64,000 bases of DNA. It comes from Plantibacter auratus (GTDB lineage: Bacteria > Actinomycetota > Actinomycetes > Actinomycetales > Microbacteriaceae). Below the pieces are notes generated by a model. It did no database searches. It was not told the origin of the DNA and saw nothing but the letters and a program-made list of their open reading frames with translations. The stretch lies in the NCBI RefSeq assembly GCF_050587365.1, contig NZ_JBOBFV010000004.1, positions 124,001 through 188,000 of the forward strand. The letters are read 5' to 3'. The position numbers and the translations under genes are program-made. Below, one piece after another: positions 25,071 to 32,198 of the stretch (within the stretch, counting starts at the first letter, position 1; every line of letters starts with the position of its first letter).

Positions 25071-25673
25071 TCAGACGACCCGGTTGGTGCTGGCGAGCCG
25101 CGTGCGCAGTCCGCTGACGATCTGGATGACCACCGGGGTGGACGTCCCGAGGACGCCGTCCCACTCGTGGATGGCCGCCTCGATGTCGCGCCGCAGTTGG
25201 ACGGGCGAGGCGCCGCGACGAGCGTGCGCGGTGAGGCGCAGCGTGGACTGCTTGCGGATCCGGAAGCCGGTGACGTCGACGGCGACCACGTCGGGGTTGC
25301 GCCCGATCGCCTCCTCGAGGACCTGCTCGGCGACCTTCACGTCGAGCAGGACGCGACCACCGGTCGGGGTGTCCTTCGTCCGCTGCTCGTCGACCTGCAG
25401 CAGCGTTCCGGTGTGCCCGCGGCCCTGCCGGAACACGAACCAGAGGATGACCAGGATGAGCAGCAGGGCGACGACCGCCGCGACCCACAGGATCCACGGC
25501 TGGGCGTCGATGGTGTCGTTCGTCGGTCCGACGGCCCGCTCGGCGTTCTCGCTGATCGTGCGCTGCACATCAGGCAGGAGCGCGCCCACGGACAGGGCCG
25601 CGCCGGCCGCGAGGACGACGAGTCCCACGACGAAGATGAAGAACCGGTTGAGGAATCGATTCGTGGAGTTCAT
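25071..25673 (-). CDS. AmaP-like alkaline-shock membrane anchor protein
   Basis: A 200-residue protein with two N-terminal helices (FFIFVVGLVVLAAGAALSVG and ILWVAAVVALLLILVILWFV) and a cytoplasmic alpha/beta domain (RVLLDVKVAEQVLEEAIGRN and so on). This is the layout of AmaP, which anchors Asp23 to the membrane in staphylococci. Its ATG overlaps the stop codon of the DUF6286 gene (ATGA). Operon context strongly supports the assignment. Confidence 0.8.
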   Translation of the reverse strand: MNSTNRFLNRFFIFVVGLVVLAAGAALSVGALLPDVQRTISENAERAVGPTNDTIDAQPWILWVAAVVALLLILVILWFVFRQGRGHTGTLLQVDEQRTKDTPTGGRVLLDVKVAEQVLEEAIGRNPDVVAVDVTGFRIRKQSTLRLTAHARRGASPVQLRRDIEAAIHEWDGVLGTSTPVVIQIVSGLRTRLASTNRVV

Positions 25674-26248
25674 CAGGCCACCGTTCCCTTGCTGCTCACG
25701 CGGACCCTGGCGCGGAGCGCCGGTCGGTAGTCGTAGGACGCGACCTCCGCGTCCACGGCCTGCTGGATCTCGCGCTGGTCGACGCGTCGGCCGCTCGTCG
25801 GCGTGACGTCGACGCGGGCGCTCCTGGCGCCGACGCTGACGCTCACCTGCGAGGGATCGATATCGCCGGCGTACGAGGCGACGCGGGCGAGCGACTGCGC
25901 GATCACGCGGTCGTCCACGACGGCCGCGGTGCGGTCGGCGATCGACCCGCGACGCCCTTGGCGGGCGGGGGCCAGCGACAGGACGATCAGCACGAGGCCG
26001 ATGATCGCCGCGACCGCGCCGATGGCGACGAGCAGCGGGGCCGGTGCGGTCGCCGCGGTCAGCACCGCGGTGACGATGTCCTTCGGTGCGACGAGGAGCG
26101 CCGGCTGCCCGATCGCGGCCAGGACCGATTCGGTGCCGAGCCAGGCGAGCACGAGCGCGAGGATGATCGCGATCGTGATTGCAAGCGTCGACCGCGGCGA
26201 GTGGGTCTCGCGACGCACCGCGCGGCGGTACAGGGCTGGGGTGCTCAC
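25673..26248 (-). CDS. DUF6286-like membrane protein
   Basis: A 191-residue protein: two hydrophobic segments (TLAITIAIILALVLAWLGTE; APLLVAIGAVAAIIGLVLIV) followed by a soluble C-terminal domain (RVDVTPTSGRRVDQREIQQA, then VDAEVASY) with an Asp23-like strand pattern. The GTG start has AAGGAGGG upstream and overlaps the stop of the second Asp23 gene (GTGA). Proteins of this type occur in actinobacterial Asp23 loci; the exact role is unknown. Confidence 0.75.
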   Translation of the reverse strand: MSTPALYRRAVRRETHSPRSTLAITIAIILALVLAWLGTESVLAAIGQPALLVAPKDIVTAVLTAATAPAPLLVAIGAVAAIIGLVLIVLSLAPARQGRRGSIADRTAAVVDDRVIAQSLARVASYAGDIDPSQVSVSVGARSARVDVTPTSGRRVDQREIQQAVDAEVASYDYRPALRARVRVSSKGTVA

Positions 26249-26598
26249 AACACCCTCCTTCGTTCTTCGAGCTTCGCGCCCGTGATGTGGAGGTCGACGC
26301 GTCCGATCGTCGACCCGGTCAGGTCCAGGCACCGCTCACGGATGCTGGTCTGCGCGCGCGCCAGGCGTTCGAGGACGGTTCCCGAGGTCCGGGATCCGGC
26401 GCCGAGCGGCGACACGTGGATGGGCGTGCTCGCGGTGACCGTGAGGGCCCCCTGGGCGTCGGAGAGCTCGACCGAGACCTCCGACGCCCGCACACCGAGT
26501 TCCTCCGCGGTGACGGCAGACACGACGCGACGCACGGCGCGGGAGCTGATCGTGTTGCGACCATGCACGGCCTGTTCGGCCGTCACCGCCGCGGTCAC
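26245..26598 (-). CDS. Asp23/Gls24-family protein, second copy
   Basis: A 117-residue Asp23-domain protein. NTISSRAVRRVVSAVTAEEL begins the domain, and LGVRASEVSVELSDAQGALT and IGRVDLHITGAKLEE supply its strands. The GTG start overlaps the stop of the DUF2273 gene (GTGA). Asp23 proteins are abundant, membrane-associated and induced by alkaline or cell-wall stress. Confidence 0.8.
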   Translation of the reverse strand: MTAAVTAEQAVHGRNTISSRAVRRVVSAVTAEELGVRASEVSVELSDAQGALTVTASTPIHVSPLGAGSRTSGTVLERLARAQTSIRERCLDLTGSTIGRVDLHITGAKLEERRRVL

Positions 26599-26783
26599 GA
26601 CGACCGCCGCCCGCGGAGCGCGTCGGCGACACCGCGCAGGTCGAGCTTGCCCTCGAACACGCGTCCGATGCCGAATCCGATCAGCATGAACAGCGCGACG
26701 AGGATCATGCTCCAGAACCCGAATGCGACGGCAGCCAGTGCCAGGACGGCACCGACGAGGATGCCGCGATCGGTCGTGGTCAC
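26595..26783 (-). CDS. DUF2273-like small integral membrane protein
   Basis: A 62-residue protein with one or two helices (LVGAVLALAAVAFGFWSMIL and VALFMLIGFGIGRVF) and a basic tail (DLRGVADALRGRRSS). DUF2273 proteins are constant partners of Asp23 and AmaP. The GTG start overlaps the stop codon of the first Asp23 gene. Confidence 0.8.
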   Translation of the reverse strand: MTTTDRGILVGAVLALAAVAFGFWSMILVALFMLIGFGIGRVFEGKLDLRGVADALRGRRSS

Positions 26784-27199
26784 TGGACGCGGCTCTCGTC
26801 AGCGTCGTTGTCGTCGTCCGACGGGATGTGGACGTCGGAGACGGTGACGTTGACCTCGGTGACGTCCATACCCACGACGTTCGAGATCGCGTCGGTGACG
26901 CTGCGACGGACGTCGTCCGCGACGCGCTGGAGGTCGACGGGGTACTCGGCGACGATCACGATGTCAGCGGCGACCTGCTTCTCGCCGACCTCGACCGAGA
27001 CGCCCTGACCGCGGTCCTGGGCGTTGATGGCGTTGCGGATGGCGCCGATGGCGCGAGCTGCTCCGCCGCCGAGGTCGTGCACGCCGGGGACCTCGCGGGC
27101 TGCGATGCCGGCGACCTTCTGGACGACGCCGTCGGCGATGACGTTCTTGCCCGTGGAGGCGGTGGCTGCGTGGTTGGCGGTGTCGGTGGTGTTCGACAT
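26780..27199 (-). CDS. Asp23/Gls24-family alkaline-shock protein, first gene of operon
   Basis: A 139-residue protein with the full Asp23 domain: NVIADGVVQKVAGIAAREVP, then GVHDLGG, DIVIVAEYPVDLQRVADDVR, and VTEVNVTVSDVHIP before an acidic tail. The AAGGAG ribosome site before the ATG at 27199 is the strongest of the cluster, in keeping with an abundant protein. It heads a seven-gene unit running down to 23228. Confidence 0.88.
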   Translation of the reverse strand: MSNTTDTANHAATASTGKNVIADGVVQKVAGIAAREVPGVHDLGGGAARAIGAIRNAINAQDRGQGVSVEVGEKQVAADIVIVAEYPVDLQRVADDVRRSVTDAISNVVGMDVTEVNVTVSDVHIPSDDDNDADESRVQ

Positions 27200-27367
27200 G
27201 GTGTTGCTCCTTCGGTGGCTGGTACTGCGGTTTCGCGGTCCGGGTGTCCGGTCGCGGTGCCCGTGTTCCGGGCGACATCTATGAGACTGCGCGTCACGCC
27301 CGATCATCACGGTCGATCTCGTTTTCGTCGCGAAGCACTCAGTTTCTGGATATTCGCGACTCGTCGA

Positions 27368-28402
27368 TCAGGCGCGGAGGGTCTGGCTCGGGCCCTCGCC
27401 GAAGCGGTTCCGGTAGGCGGAGGCGAAGCGGCCGAGGTGGACGAATCCCCACCGCTTCGCGACCTCGCCGACCGTGGTCTCCTGCGGCGAGCTGTCGGCG
27501 AGCTCGCGCCGGGTGCGGTCGAGGCGGATGTCGCGCAGGTAGGCGGTGGGCGACATGCCGAGCTCGCGACGGCAGTGGAGCTGCAGCGTCCTCGTGTGCA
27601 GCCCGGCCGCCTTCGCCGCGTCGGCGGGCGTGATGGGCTCCGCCGCGTGGTGGTGCAGGTATTCGACCGCGAGGCGGGTGCGCGCCATCGAGGGCTCGCG
27701 GAGCGGCTCCGGCAGGTCGACCACCGCCCACGGTGCGAGCTGCAGCAGCGCGAGGGCGAGCGGTCGCTGGGCGTTCATGCGGAGCAGCGGAGGGGCCGTC
27801 TCGTCGGTGAGCACCGGGGTGGAGGCGTTCAGCGCCACGCGCCAGCGCTCGATCGCCTCGGGTGTCGGCGTCGCCTCGAGGTCGAAGGACACCGCTTGAC
27901 TCGGGCCGGCGTGGATCTCGGTCGCGATGTCCTCGAGGTACGGTGCGGAGAACAGCACGGAGTTCTGCCGATGCGGGGCGAGGTGCACCGTGTACGGCCG
28001 GTGGAACGGGAGGACGAACGGGTGTCGCGGGATCTCCATCCGTTGGCCGTCGCGACGCACGATCCAGCCGCCGCCGGTCGTGACCCACGAGACCACGTAG
28101 TCGGTGAGGCCCGGGGTCTCGCCGGTGACGTGCCCGGTCATCGTCGCGGTGCGGAGCGAGACGCGGTCGTCGCCGATCGACACCCACTGGAACGAGAACG
28201 GCTCGGAACCGCGGGTGACGGTGAAGCGGCTGCCGTCGTAGGCGCGCTCGTAGTTCTGCCGGGCGACCGCCGGGTCGTCGCCGCTGACCGTGACCTTGCG
28301 GATCGGAACCGTCGACACCGAGCTACTCGTGCTGCCGAGCAGCGGGCCGGTGTCGGAGTCACTCTCCGGATCTGATTCGGATGCGAGGAAGGAGTGTTGC
28401 AT
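27368..28402 (-). CDS. AraC-family transcriptional regulator
   Basis: A 344-residue regulator. The N-terminal 200 residues resemble the AraC-binding-like cupin domain (GQRMEIPRHPFVLPFHRPYT, then VHLAP). The C-terminal 100 residues hold two helix-turn-helices (ITPADAAKAAGLHTRTLQLH and TVGEVAKRWGFVHLGRFASA). AAGGACG precedes the ATG. No obvious target lies beside it except the formaldehyde dehydrogenase, which is transcribed toward it. Confidence 0.88.
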   Translation of the reverse strand: MQHSFLASESDPESDSDTGPLLGSTSSSVSTVPIRKVTVSGDDPAVARQNYERAYDGSRFTVTRGSEPFSFQWVSIGDDRVSLRTATMTGHVTGETPGLTDYVVSWVTTGGGWIVRRDGQRMEIPRHPFVLPFHRPYTVHLAPHRQNSVLFSAPYLEDIATEIHAGPSQAVSFDLEATPTPEAIERWRVALNASTPVLTDETAPPLLRMNAQRPLALALLQLAPWAVVDLPEPLREPSMARTRLAVEYLHHHAAEPITPADAAKAAGLHTRTLQLHCRRELGMSPTAYLRDIRLDRTRRELADSSPQETTVGEVAKRWGFVHLGRFASAYRNRFGEGPSQTLRA

Positions 28403-28621
28403 GGTCGTCCTTGTGCGAGTGGGGGTCTCTTCGTCGCGGGACGGGCCCCATGGCCCCGTCGGTTTCCCGCGTCATTGAAGAGACGGACCGTAAGGAGGGA
28501 ATCTCACGGTTCACTCAGCAGTTCGTCAGACAACGCCGTACCGGATGCCTCGCAGCACGCGTTTCGGTGAAAACTCAGTAGTCGGGACCTCCCGGTGAGG
28601 AGATGAATCCGTCCCCGGCGC

Positions 28622-28705
28622 CCGGTCCCTGAGCCTGTCGACGGGCAGCCGAAAGCGCCCGTTCCGTCGTCCTGAAGCTCTCCAGACGACGCAACGGGCG
28701 CTCTC
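28622..28705. terminator. REP-like element and terminator behind fdhA (gap 28403-28724)
   Basis: The 322-base gap contains no gene. A reverse element with a broken end pair (CCCTGAGCCTGTCGACGGG) lies at about 28626-28644. A hairpin with outer arms GAAAGCGCCCGTT (28651-28663) and AACGGGCGCTCTC (28693-28705) and inner arms CGTCGTC/GACGACG is well placed to terminate the dehydrogenase transcript coming from the right. Confidence 0.65.
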
Positions 28706-28724
28706 GGTGATGTCGCAGTGCCGC

Positions 28725-29945
28725 CTACGCTGCGTCCAGATACCCGTTCGGGTTGAGGACGAACTTCTGCGCAGCCCCCGCATCGAACTCGGCGTACCCG
28801 CGCGGGGCGTCCTCGAGGGTGATCGCGGTGGCATTGACGTTCTTCGCGATGTGGACCTTGTCGTGCAGGATCGCCATCATCAGGCCGTGGTTGTACTTCA
28901 TGACCGGGCACTGACCGGTGGTGAACGACAGCGACTTCGCCCAGCCGGTACCGAGGCTCAGCGACAGCGCGCCCTTCTTCGCGGCCTCGTCTATACCGCC
29001 CGGGTCACCCGTCACATAGAGCCCGGGGATGCCGAGCGCTCCGCCGGCCGCGGTGATGTCCATGAGCGAGTTGAGTACGGTCGCCGGGGCTTCGTGACCC
29101 GCGTCGCCGCCGTGACCACGAGCCTCGAACCCGACGGCGTCGACCGCGCAGTCGACCTCCGGGACACCGAGGATCTGTTCGATCTGCTCCGCCGGCTCGC
29201 CCTTGGTGAGGTCGACCGTCTCGCAGCCGAAGCTCCGCGCCTGGGCCAACCGGTCGGCGTTCATGTCGCCGACGATGACCGCAGCGGCGCCGAGGAGCAT
29301 GGCCCCGGTCGCTGCGGCGAGTCCGACCGGTCCCGCACCTGCCACGTAGACGGTCGAGCCGACGCCGACGCCCGCCGTCACCGCACCGTGGAAGCCGGTC
29401 GGGAAGATGTCGGAGAGCATCGTGAGGTCCATGATCTTCTCGAGCGCCTGGTCGCGGTCCGGGAACTTCAGGAGGTTCCAGTCGGCGTAGGGCACGAGCA
29501 CGTACTCGGCCTGACCGCCGACCCAGCCACCCATGTCGACGTAGCCGTAGGCACTGCCCGGGCGGTCGGGGTTCACGTTGAGGCAGATGCCGGTCTTGCG
29601 CTCCTTGCAGTTGCGACAGCGGCCGCAGGCGATGTTGAAGGGCACCGAGACGATGTCGCCGACCTTGATGAACTCGACGTCCGGTCCGACCTCGACGACT
29701 TCACCGGTGATCTCGTGTCCGAGGACGAGGTTCGGCGGTGCCGTGGTGCGGCCGCGGACCATGTGCTGGTCGGAGCCGCAGATGTTGGTCGCGACGGTCT
29801 TCAGGATGGCACCGTGGGGGACTTTCCGGCCGACGTTGGCCGGGTTCACCCCCGGTCCGTCCTTGAGTTCGAAGGTGGGGTAGTCGATGTCGATGACCTC
29901 GACGACACCCGCTGCTTTGTAGGCGACAGCTCTGTTACCTGACAC
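28725..29945 (-). CDS. fdhA: Glutathione-independent formaldehyde dehydrogenase
   Basis: A 406-residue zinc alcohol dehydrogenase of the Pseudomonas putida formaldehyde dehydrogenase type, which oxidises formaldehyde to formate with tightly bound NAD. Catalytic zinc ligands lie in NICGSDQHMVRG and LGHEITGEV; the structural zinc site is CGRCRNCKERKTGIC; the NAD fold is VYVAGAGPVGLAA. The long insertions (MGGWVGGQAEYVLVPYADWN) are typical of this subgroup. The GTG start has AAGGAGG six bases upstream. It could detoxify formaldehyde from demethylation or C1-sulfur compounds handled by the monooxygenase genes of this window (inference). Confidence 0.88.
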   Translation of the reverse strand: MSGNRAVAYKAAGVVEVIDIDYPTFELKDGPGVNPANVGRKVPHGAILKTVATNICGSDQHMVRGRTTAPPNLVLGHEITGEVVEVGPDVEFIKVGDIVSVPFNIACGRCRNCKERKTGICLNVNPDRPGSAYGYVDMGGWVGGQAEYVLVPYADWNLLKFPDRDQALEKIMDLTMLSDIFPTGFHGAVTAGVGVGSTVYVAGAGPVGLAAATGAMLLGAAAVIVGDMNADRLAQARSFGCETVDLTKGEPAEQIEQILGVPEVDCAVDAVGFEARGHGGDAGHEAPATVLNSLMDITAAGGALGIPGLYVTGDPGGIDEAAKKGALSLSLGTGWAKSLSFTTGQCPVMKYNHGLMMAILHDKVHIAKNVNATAITLEDAPRGYAEFDAGAAQKFVLNPNGYLDAA

Positions 29946-30031
29946 GTGATCCTCCTTGATCGCGGGCGCCCGTTGTGGGGCACCCGGTGTCTGCTAGACC
30001 CTATCCCGCCCCTGCCGCGAGCGGCAGTCCC

Positions 30032-30121
30032 CCGGTCCCGCAGAACACCTCCGCCGGTCCCTGAGCGCGCCTCCGCCGGCTCCTGAGCGCACCTCCGCCG
30101 GTCCCTGAGCTTGTCGAAGGG
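30032..30121 (-). repeat. REP-like element with a 22-bp half-unit array
   Basis: Half units start at 30032, 30054, 30076 and 30098, exactly 22 bases apart (CCGGTCCCTGAGCGC...CTCCG). The last one continues into a full reverse CCCT-type element (CCGGTCCCTGAGCTTGTCGA...) ending at 30121. The rest of the gap 29946-30242 holds the promoter described separately. Confidence 0.85.
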
Positions 30122-30207
30122 CACCCCTGTGGAGAGCGCCGTCGGTCGTCCGCACACCTTGTCTAGGCTGCCTGGAGGCCGTTGTCCGAAGCCGCGGTCA
30201 CCCCACA

Positions 30208-30236
30208 TGTACAGACGGAGGCTCAAAACGTACACT
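30208..30236 (+). promoter_or_regulatory. Leaderless promoter of the RelBE-type pair
   Basis: TGTACA (30208-30213) and TACACT (30231-30236) are spaced by 17 bases, and the ATG follows six bases after the -10 hexamer. TGTAC and GTACA also form an inverted repeat over the promoter, a likely site for autorepression by the antitoxin. Confidence 0.6.
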
Positions 30237-30242
30237 TGCGAT

Positions 30243-30491
30243 ATGTCCCGGATCAACGTCACCGAAGCTCGTGCGAAGTTCTCCGAGCTCATCGCGCGGT
30301 CCCACACCGAAGCCGTCTTCGTGGAGCGTCGCGGGCGCGCGGAGGCCGTCATCATCAGTCCCGAACAGTACGACCGGATGATGGAGGCGCTCGAAGACGC
30401 CGAGGACGCCCGTGCCTTCGACGCGGCGATGGCCGAGGAGGGCGACAGCATCCCGTGGGCGCAGGCGAAGGCCGACCTCGGCTGGGAATGA
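30243..30491 (+). CDS. Phd/YefM-family antitoxin
   Basis: An 82-residue antitoxin. The N-terminal INVTEARAKFSELIARSHTE, followed by VFVERRGRAEAVIISPEQY, is the Phd/YefM DNA-binding fold; the acidic C-terminus (DAAMAEEGDSIPWAQAKADL) is the toxin-binding tail. Its stop overlaps the toxin start (ATGA), ensuring coupled synthesis. It should neutralise the RelE-type toxin and repress the operon. Confidence 0.85.
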   Translation: MSRINVTEARAKFSELIARSHTEAVFVERRGRAEAVIISPEQYDRMMEALEDAEDARAFDAAMAEEGDSIPWAQAKADLGWE

Positions 30492-30748
30492 GTCGATACG
30501 ACATCGAGCTGCGGCCGGCCGCGATCAAGGCGCTCCGCAGGATCGACAATCAGGACCAGCGACGCATCCGGGCCGCGATCGCTCTGCTCGGGGAGAACCC
30601 ACGCCCGCCGAGCGCCACGGCGTTGCAGGGGCGCCCCGGCTTCCGGGTCAGGGTGGGCAACTATCGGATCGTGTACACGATCGATGAGGGTGTGCTCCTC
30701 GTGGTCGTCATCACGCTCGGCCATCGGAGCGACGCCTACCGGGGCTGA
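30488..30748 (+). CDS. relE: RelE/ParE-superfamily toxin
   Basis: An 86-residue toxin with the RelE fold: YDIELRPAAIKALRRIDNQD at the N-terminus, then LQGRPGFRVRVGNYRIVYTI and VVITLGHRSDAYRG. The C-terminal Arg and Tyr match the catalytic RelE positions (R and Y near the end). RelE cleaves mRNA in the ribosomal A site. It is coupled to the antitoxin by a 4-nt overlap. Confidence 0.88.
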   Translation: MSRYDIELRPAAIKALRRIDNQDQRRIRAAIALLGENPRPPSATALQGRPGFRVRVGNYRIVYTIDEGVLLVVVITLGHRSDAYRG

Positions 30749-30816
30749 CGTCCGGCGACCTCGTGTCGGCGCCCGCCTCTACGCTGGTGGAGCAGACCCC
30801 GAGGAGAGCACCCAGC

Positions 30817-31593
30817 ATGAAGAAGACTCCCTTGGCGTTGCTCGTCGCGCTCCTTGCAGCCGTCGTGGTGCTCGTCGCGACGCAGGTCGACGGCGGGATC
30901 GTGTTCGGCGAGCCGGGGTCACCAGCGCAAACGTCGCTCGCACCGACGCCCGCGGCGGTCAGCCCGAGCGCACGGGCATCGCTCGAGGCCGCCGGCTTCG
31001 CTGTCGTGGACGCGTTCGGGCAGTTGGTCGTCTCGGCCGCCGCAGTCGAAGACGCGCTGGCCGACGTCGACACCGCCACCCAGGTGGCCACCGGCTACGA
31101 CCGGGACCGGTTCGGCCAGCGCTGGGCGGACATCGACCGCAACGGCTGCGACACCCGCAACGACGTGCTGGCTCGCGACCTCGTCGACGTCACGTTCAAG
31201 CCGGGGACCCGCGACTGCGTCGTGCTCACCGGCGTGCTGCACGACCTCTACACGGGGTCGACGATCGACTTCCAGCGCGGTGAGCGGTCGAGTCAGCTCG
31301 TGCAGATCGACCACGTCGTGCCGCTCGCGTGGGGTTGGCGTCACGGCGGGAACACGTGGACGGAGCAGCAGCGCGAGCAGTTCGCGAACGACCCGATCAA
31401 CCTGCAGGCCGTCGACGGCGCGACGAACTCCTCGAAGTCGGACTCCGGCCCCGGCGATTGGATGCCGCCCTCGGCCGCCTCGCACTGCGAGTACGCGGCT
31501 CGGTTCGTGCTCGTGCTGATGGCGTACAACCTCACGGTCGACGACGCCGACCGCCAGGTGCTCACATCCACGCTGGACAGCTGCCGGGCGTAG
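30817..31593 (+). CDS. Secreted HNH-family (DUF1524) nuclease
   Basis: A 258-residue protein with an N-terminal signal or anchor (MKKTPLALLVALLAAVVVLV), a 55-residue linker and a DUF1524/HNH-type domain. In that domain QIDHVVPLAWGWRHGG holds the catalytic His and NLQAVDGATNSSKSD the metal-binding Asn. Four cysteines (NGCDTRN, TRDCVVL, SHCEY, DSCRA) fit disulfides outside the cell. GAGGAGAG precedes the ATG. Extracellular DNA degradation for nutrition or competition is likely. No immunity gene is recognised nearby. Confidence 0.82.
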   Translation: MKKTPLALLVALLAAVVVLVATQVDGGIVFGEPGSPAQTSLAPTPAAVSPSARASLEAAGFAVVDAFGQLVVSAAAVEDALADVDTATQVATGYDRDRFGQRWADIDRNGCDTRNDVLARDLVDVTFKPGTRDCVVLTGVLHDLYTGSTIDFQRGERSSQLVQIDHVVPLAWGWRHGGNTWTEQQREQFANDPINLQAVDGATNSSKSDSGPGDWMPPSAASHCEYAARFVLVLMAYNLTVDDADRQVLTSTLDSCRA

Positions 31594-31606
31594 CTCCCTC
31601 GGCACC

Positions 31607-31680
31607 ACAGCAGGACAAACGCCCGAGAACCGGAGGTTTCCCGCGATTCCATCCTGTTCTCGCGCCGATATCCTGCTGTC
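31607..31680. repeat. AGCAGGA-type hairpin, copy D
   Basis: Imperfect arms ACAGCAGGACAAACGCCCGA... and ...TTCTCGCGCCGATATCCTGC lie just behind the nuclease stop codon. It is the most diverged of the five copies. Confidence 0.65.
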
Positions 31681-31690
31681 AGGCGGGACG

Positions 31691-31722
31691 AAAAAAGCGG
31701 CCCACCGAAGTGGACCGCTTTT
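31691..31722 (-). terminator. Rho-independent terminator of tRNA-Arg
   Basis: On the minus strand a stem (GCGGTCCAC/GTGGGCCGC) closed by a UUCG tetraloop is followed by six T residues. It lies seven bases beyond the tRNA 3' end. It is one of the few classic terminators in the window. Confidence 0.85.
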
Positions 31723-31729
31723 CGAAACG

Positions 31730-31802
31730 TGCGCCCGAAGGGATTCGAACCCCCAACCTTCTGATCCGTAGTCAGATGCTCTATCCGTTGAGCTACGGGC
31801 GC
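31730..31802 (-). tRNA. tRNA-Arg (anticodon ACG)
   Basis: The 73-nt gene folds as a cloverleaf: acceptor GCGCCCG/CGGGCGC, D arm GCTC-GAGC, anticodon arm TCTGA-CTACGGA-TCAGA with anticodon ACG, and T arm with TTCGAAT. The discriminator is A and CCA is not encoded. It should read CGN arginine codons after A34 deamination. Confidence 0.96.
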
Positions 31803-31881
31803 ATTGCTTGCTGAGAGAAGAGAACTTCGGCTCGGCAGGCCGAAGTAGAGCCTACAACACGGAAGCCGAAGACGCGAATCG

Positions 31882-32068
31882 CCCTTCGACAAGCTCAGGG
31901 ACCGGGCAGGGAGACTCAGCGGGCCGGGGAGGGTCACGCCCTTCGACAAGCCCAGAGACCACGGAGGGTGACGCCCTTCGACAGGCTCAGGGACCGGGGA
32001 AGGTGACGCCCTTCGACAGGCTCAGGGACCGGGGAAGGTGACGCCCTTCGACAGACTCAGGGACCGGA
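31882..32068 (+). repeat. REP-like array with 35-bp period (gap 31803-32198)
   Basis: A single copy at 31882 is followed by copies starting at 31939, 31974, 32009 and 32044, exactly 35 bases apart, with the linker GGGGAAGGTGACG conserved. Half units (CTCAGGGACCGG) continue to about 32105. The rest of the gap to 32198 carries the start region of the next gene only. Confidence 0.88.
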
Positions 32069-32198
32069 AGAGGTGGCTCAGGGACCGGAGGAGGTGACTC
32101 AGGGGCGAGTACGGCTCGGAGACCACGGAGGGGCTCCCCATCGACACGACGGGCGCCGACATGGAACAGTCGATGCGACCACCTGCCGAGAGGACGAT

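Noticed and set aside
28381..28581. A 66-codon frame in the gap between the AraC and formaldehyde dehydrogenase genes
   Set aside because: No ribosome site, no conserved or hydrophobic segment, and it overlaps the 5' end of the AraC gene; not supported as a gene.
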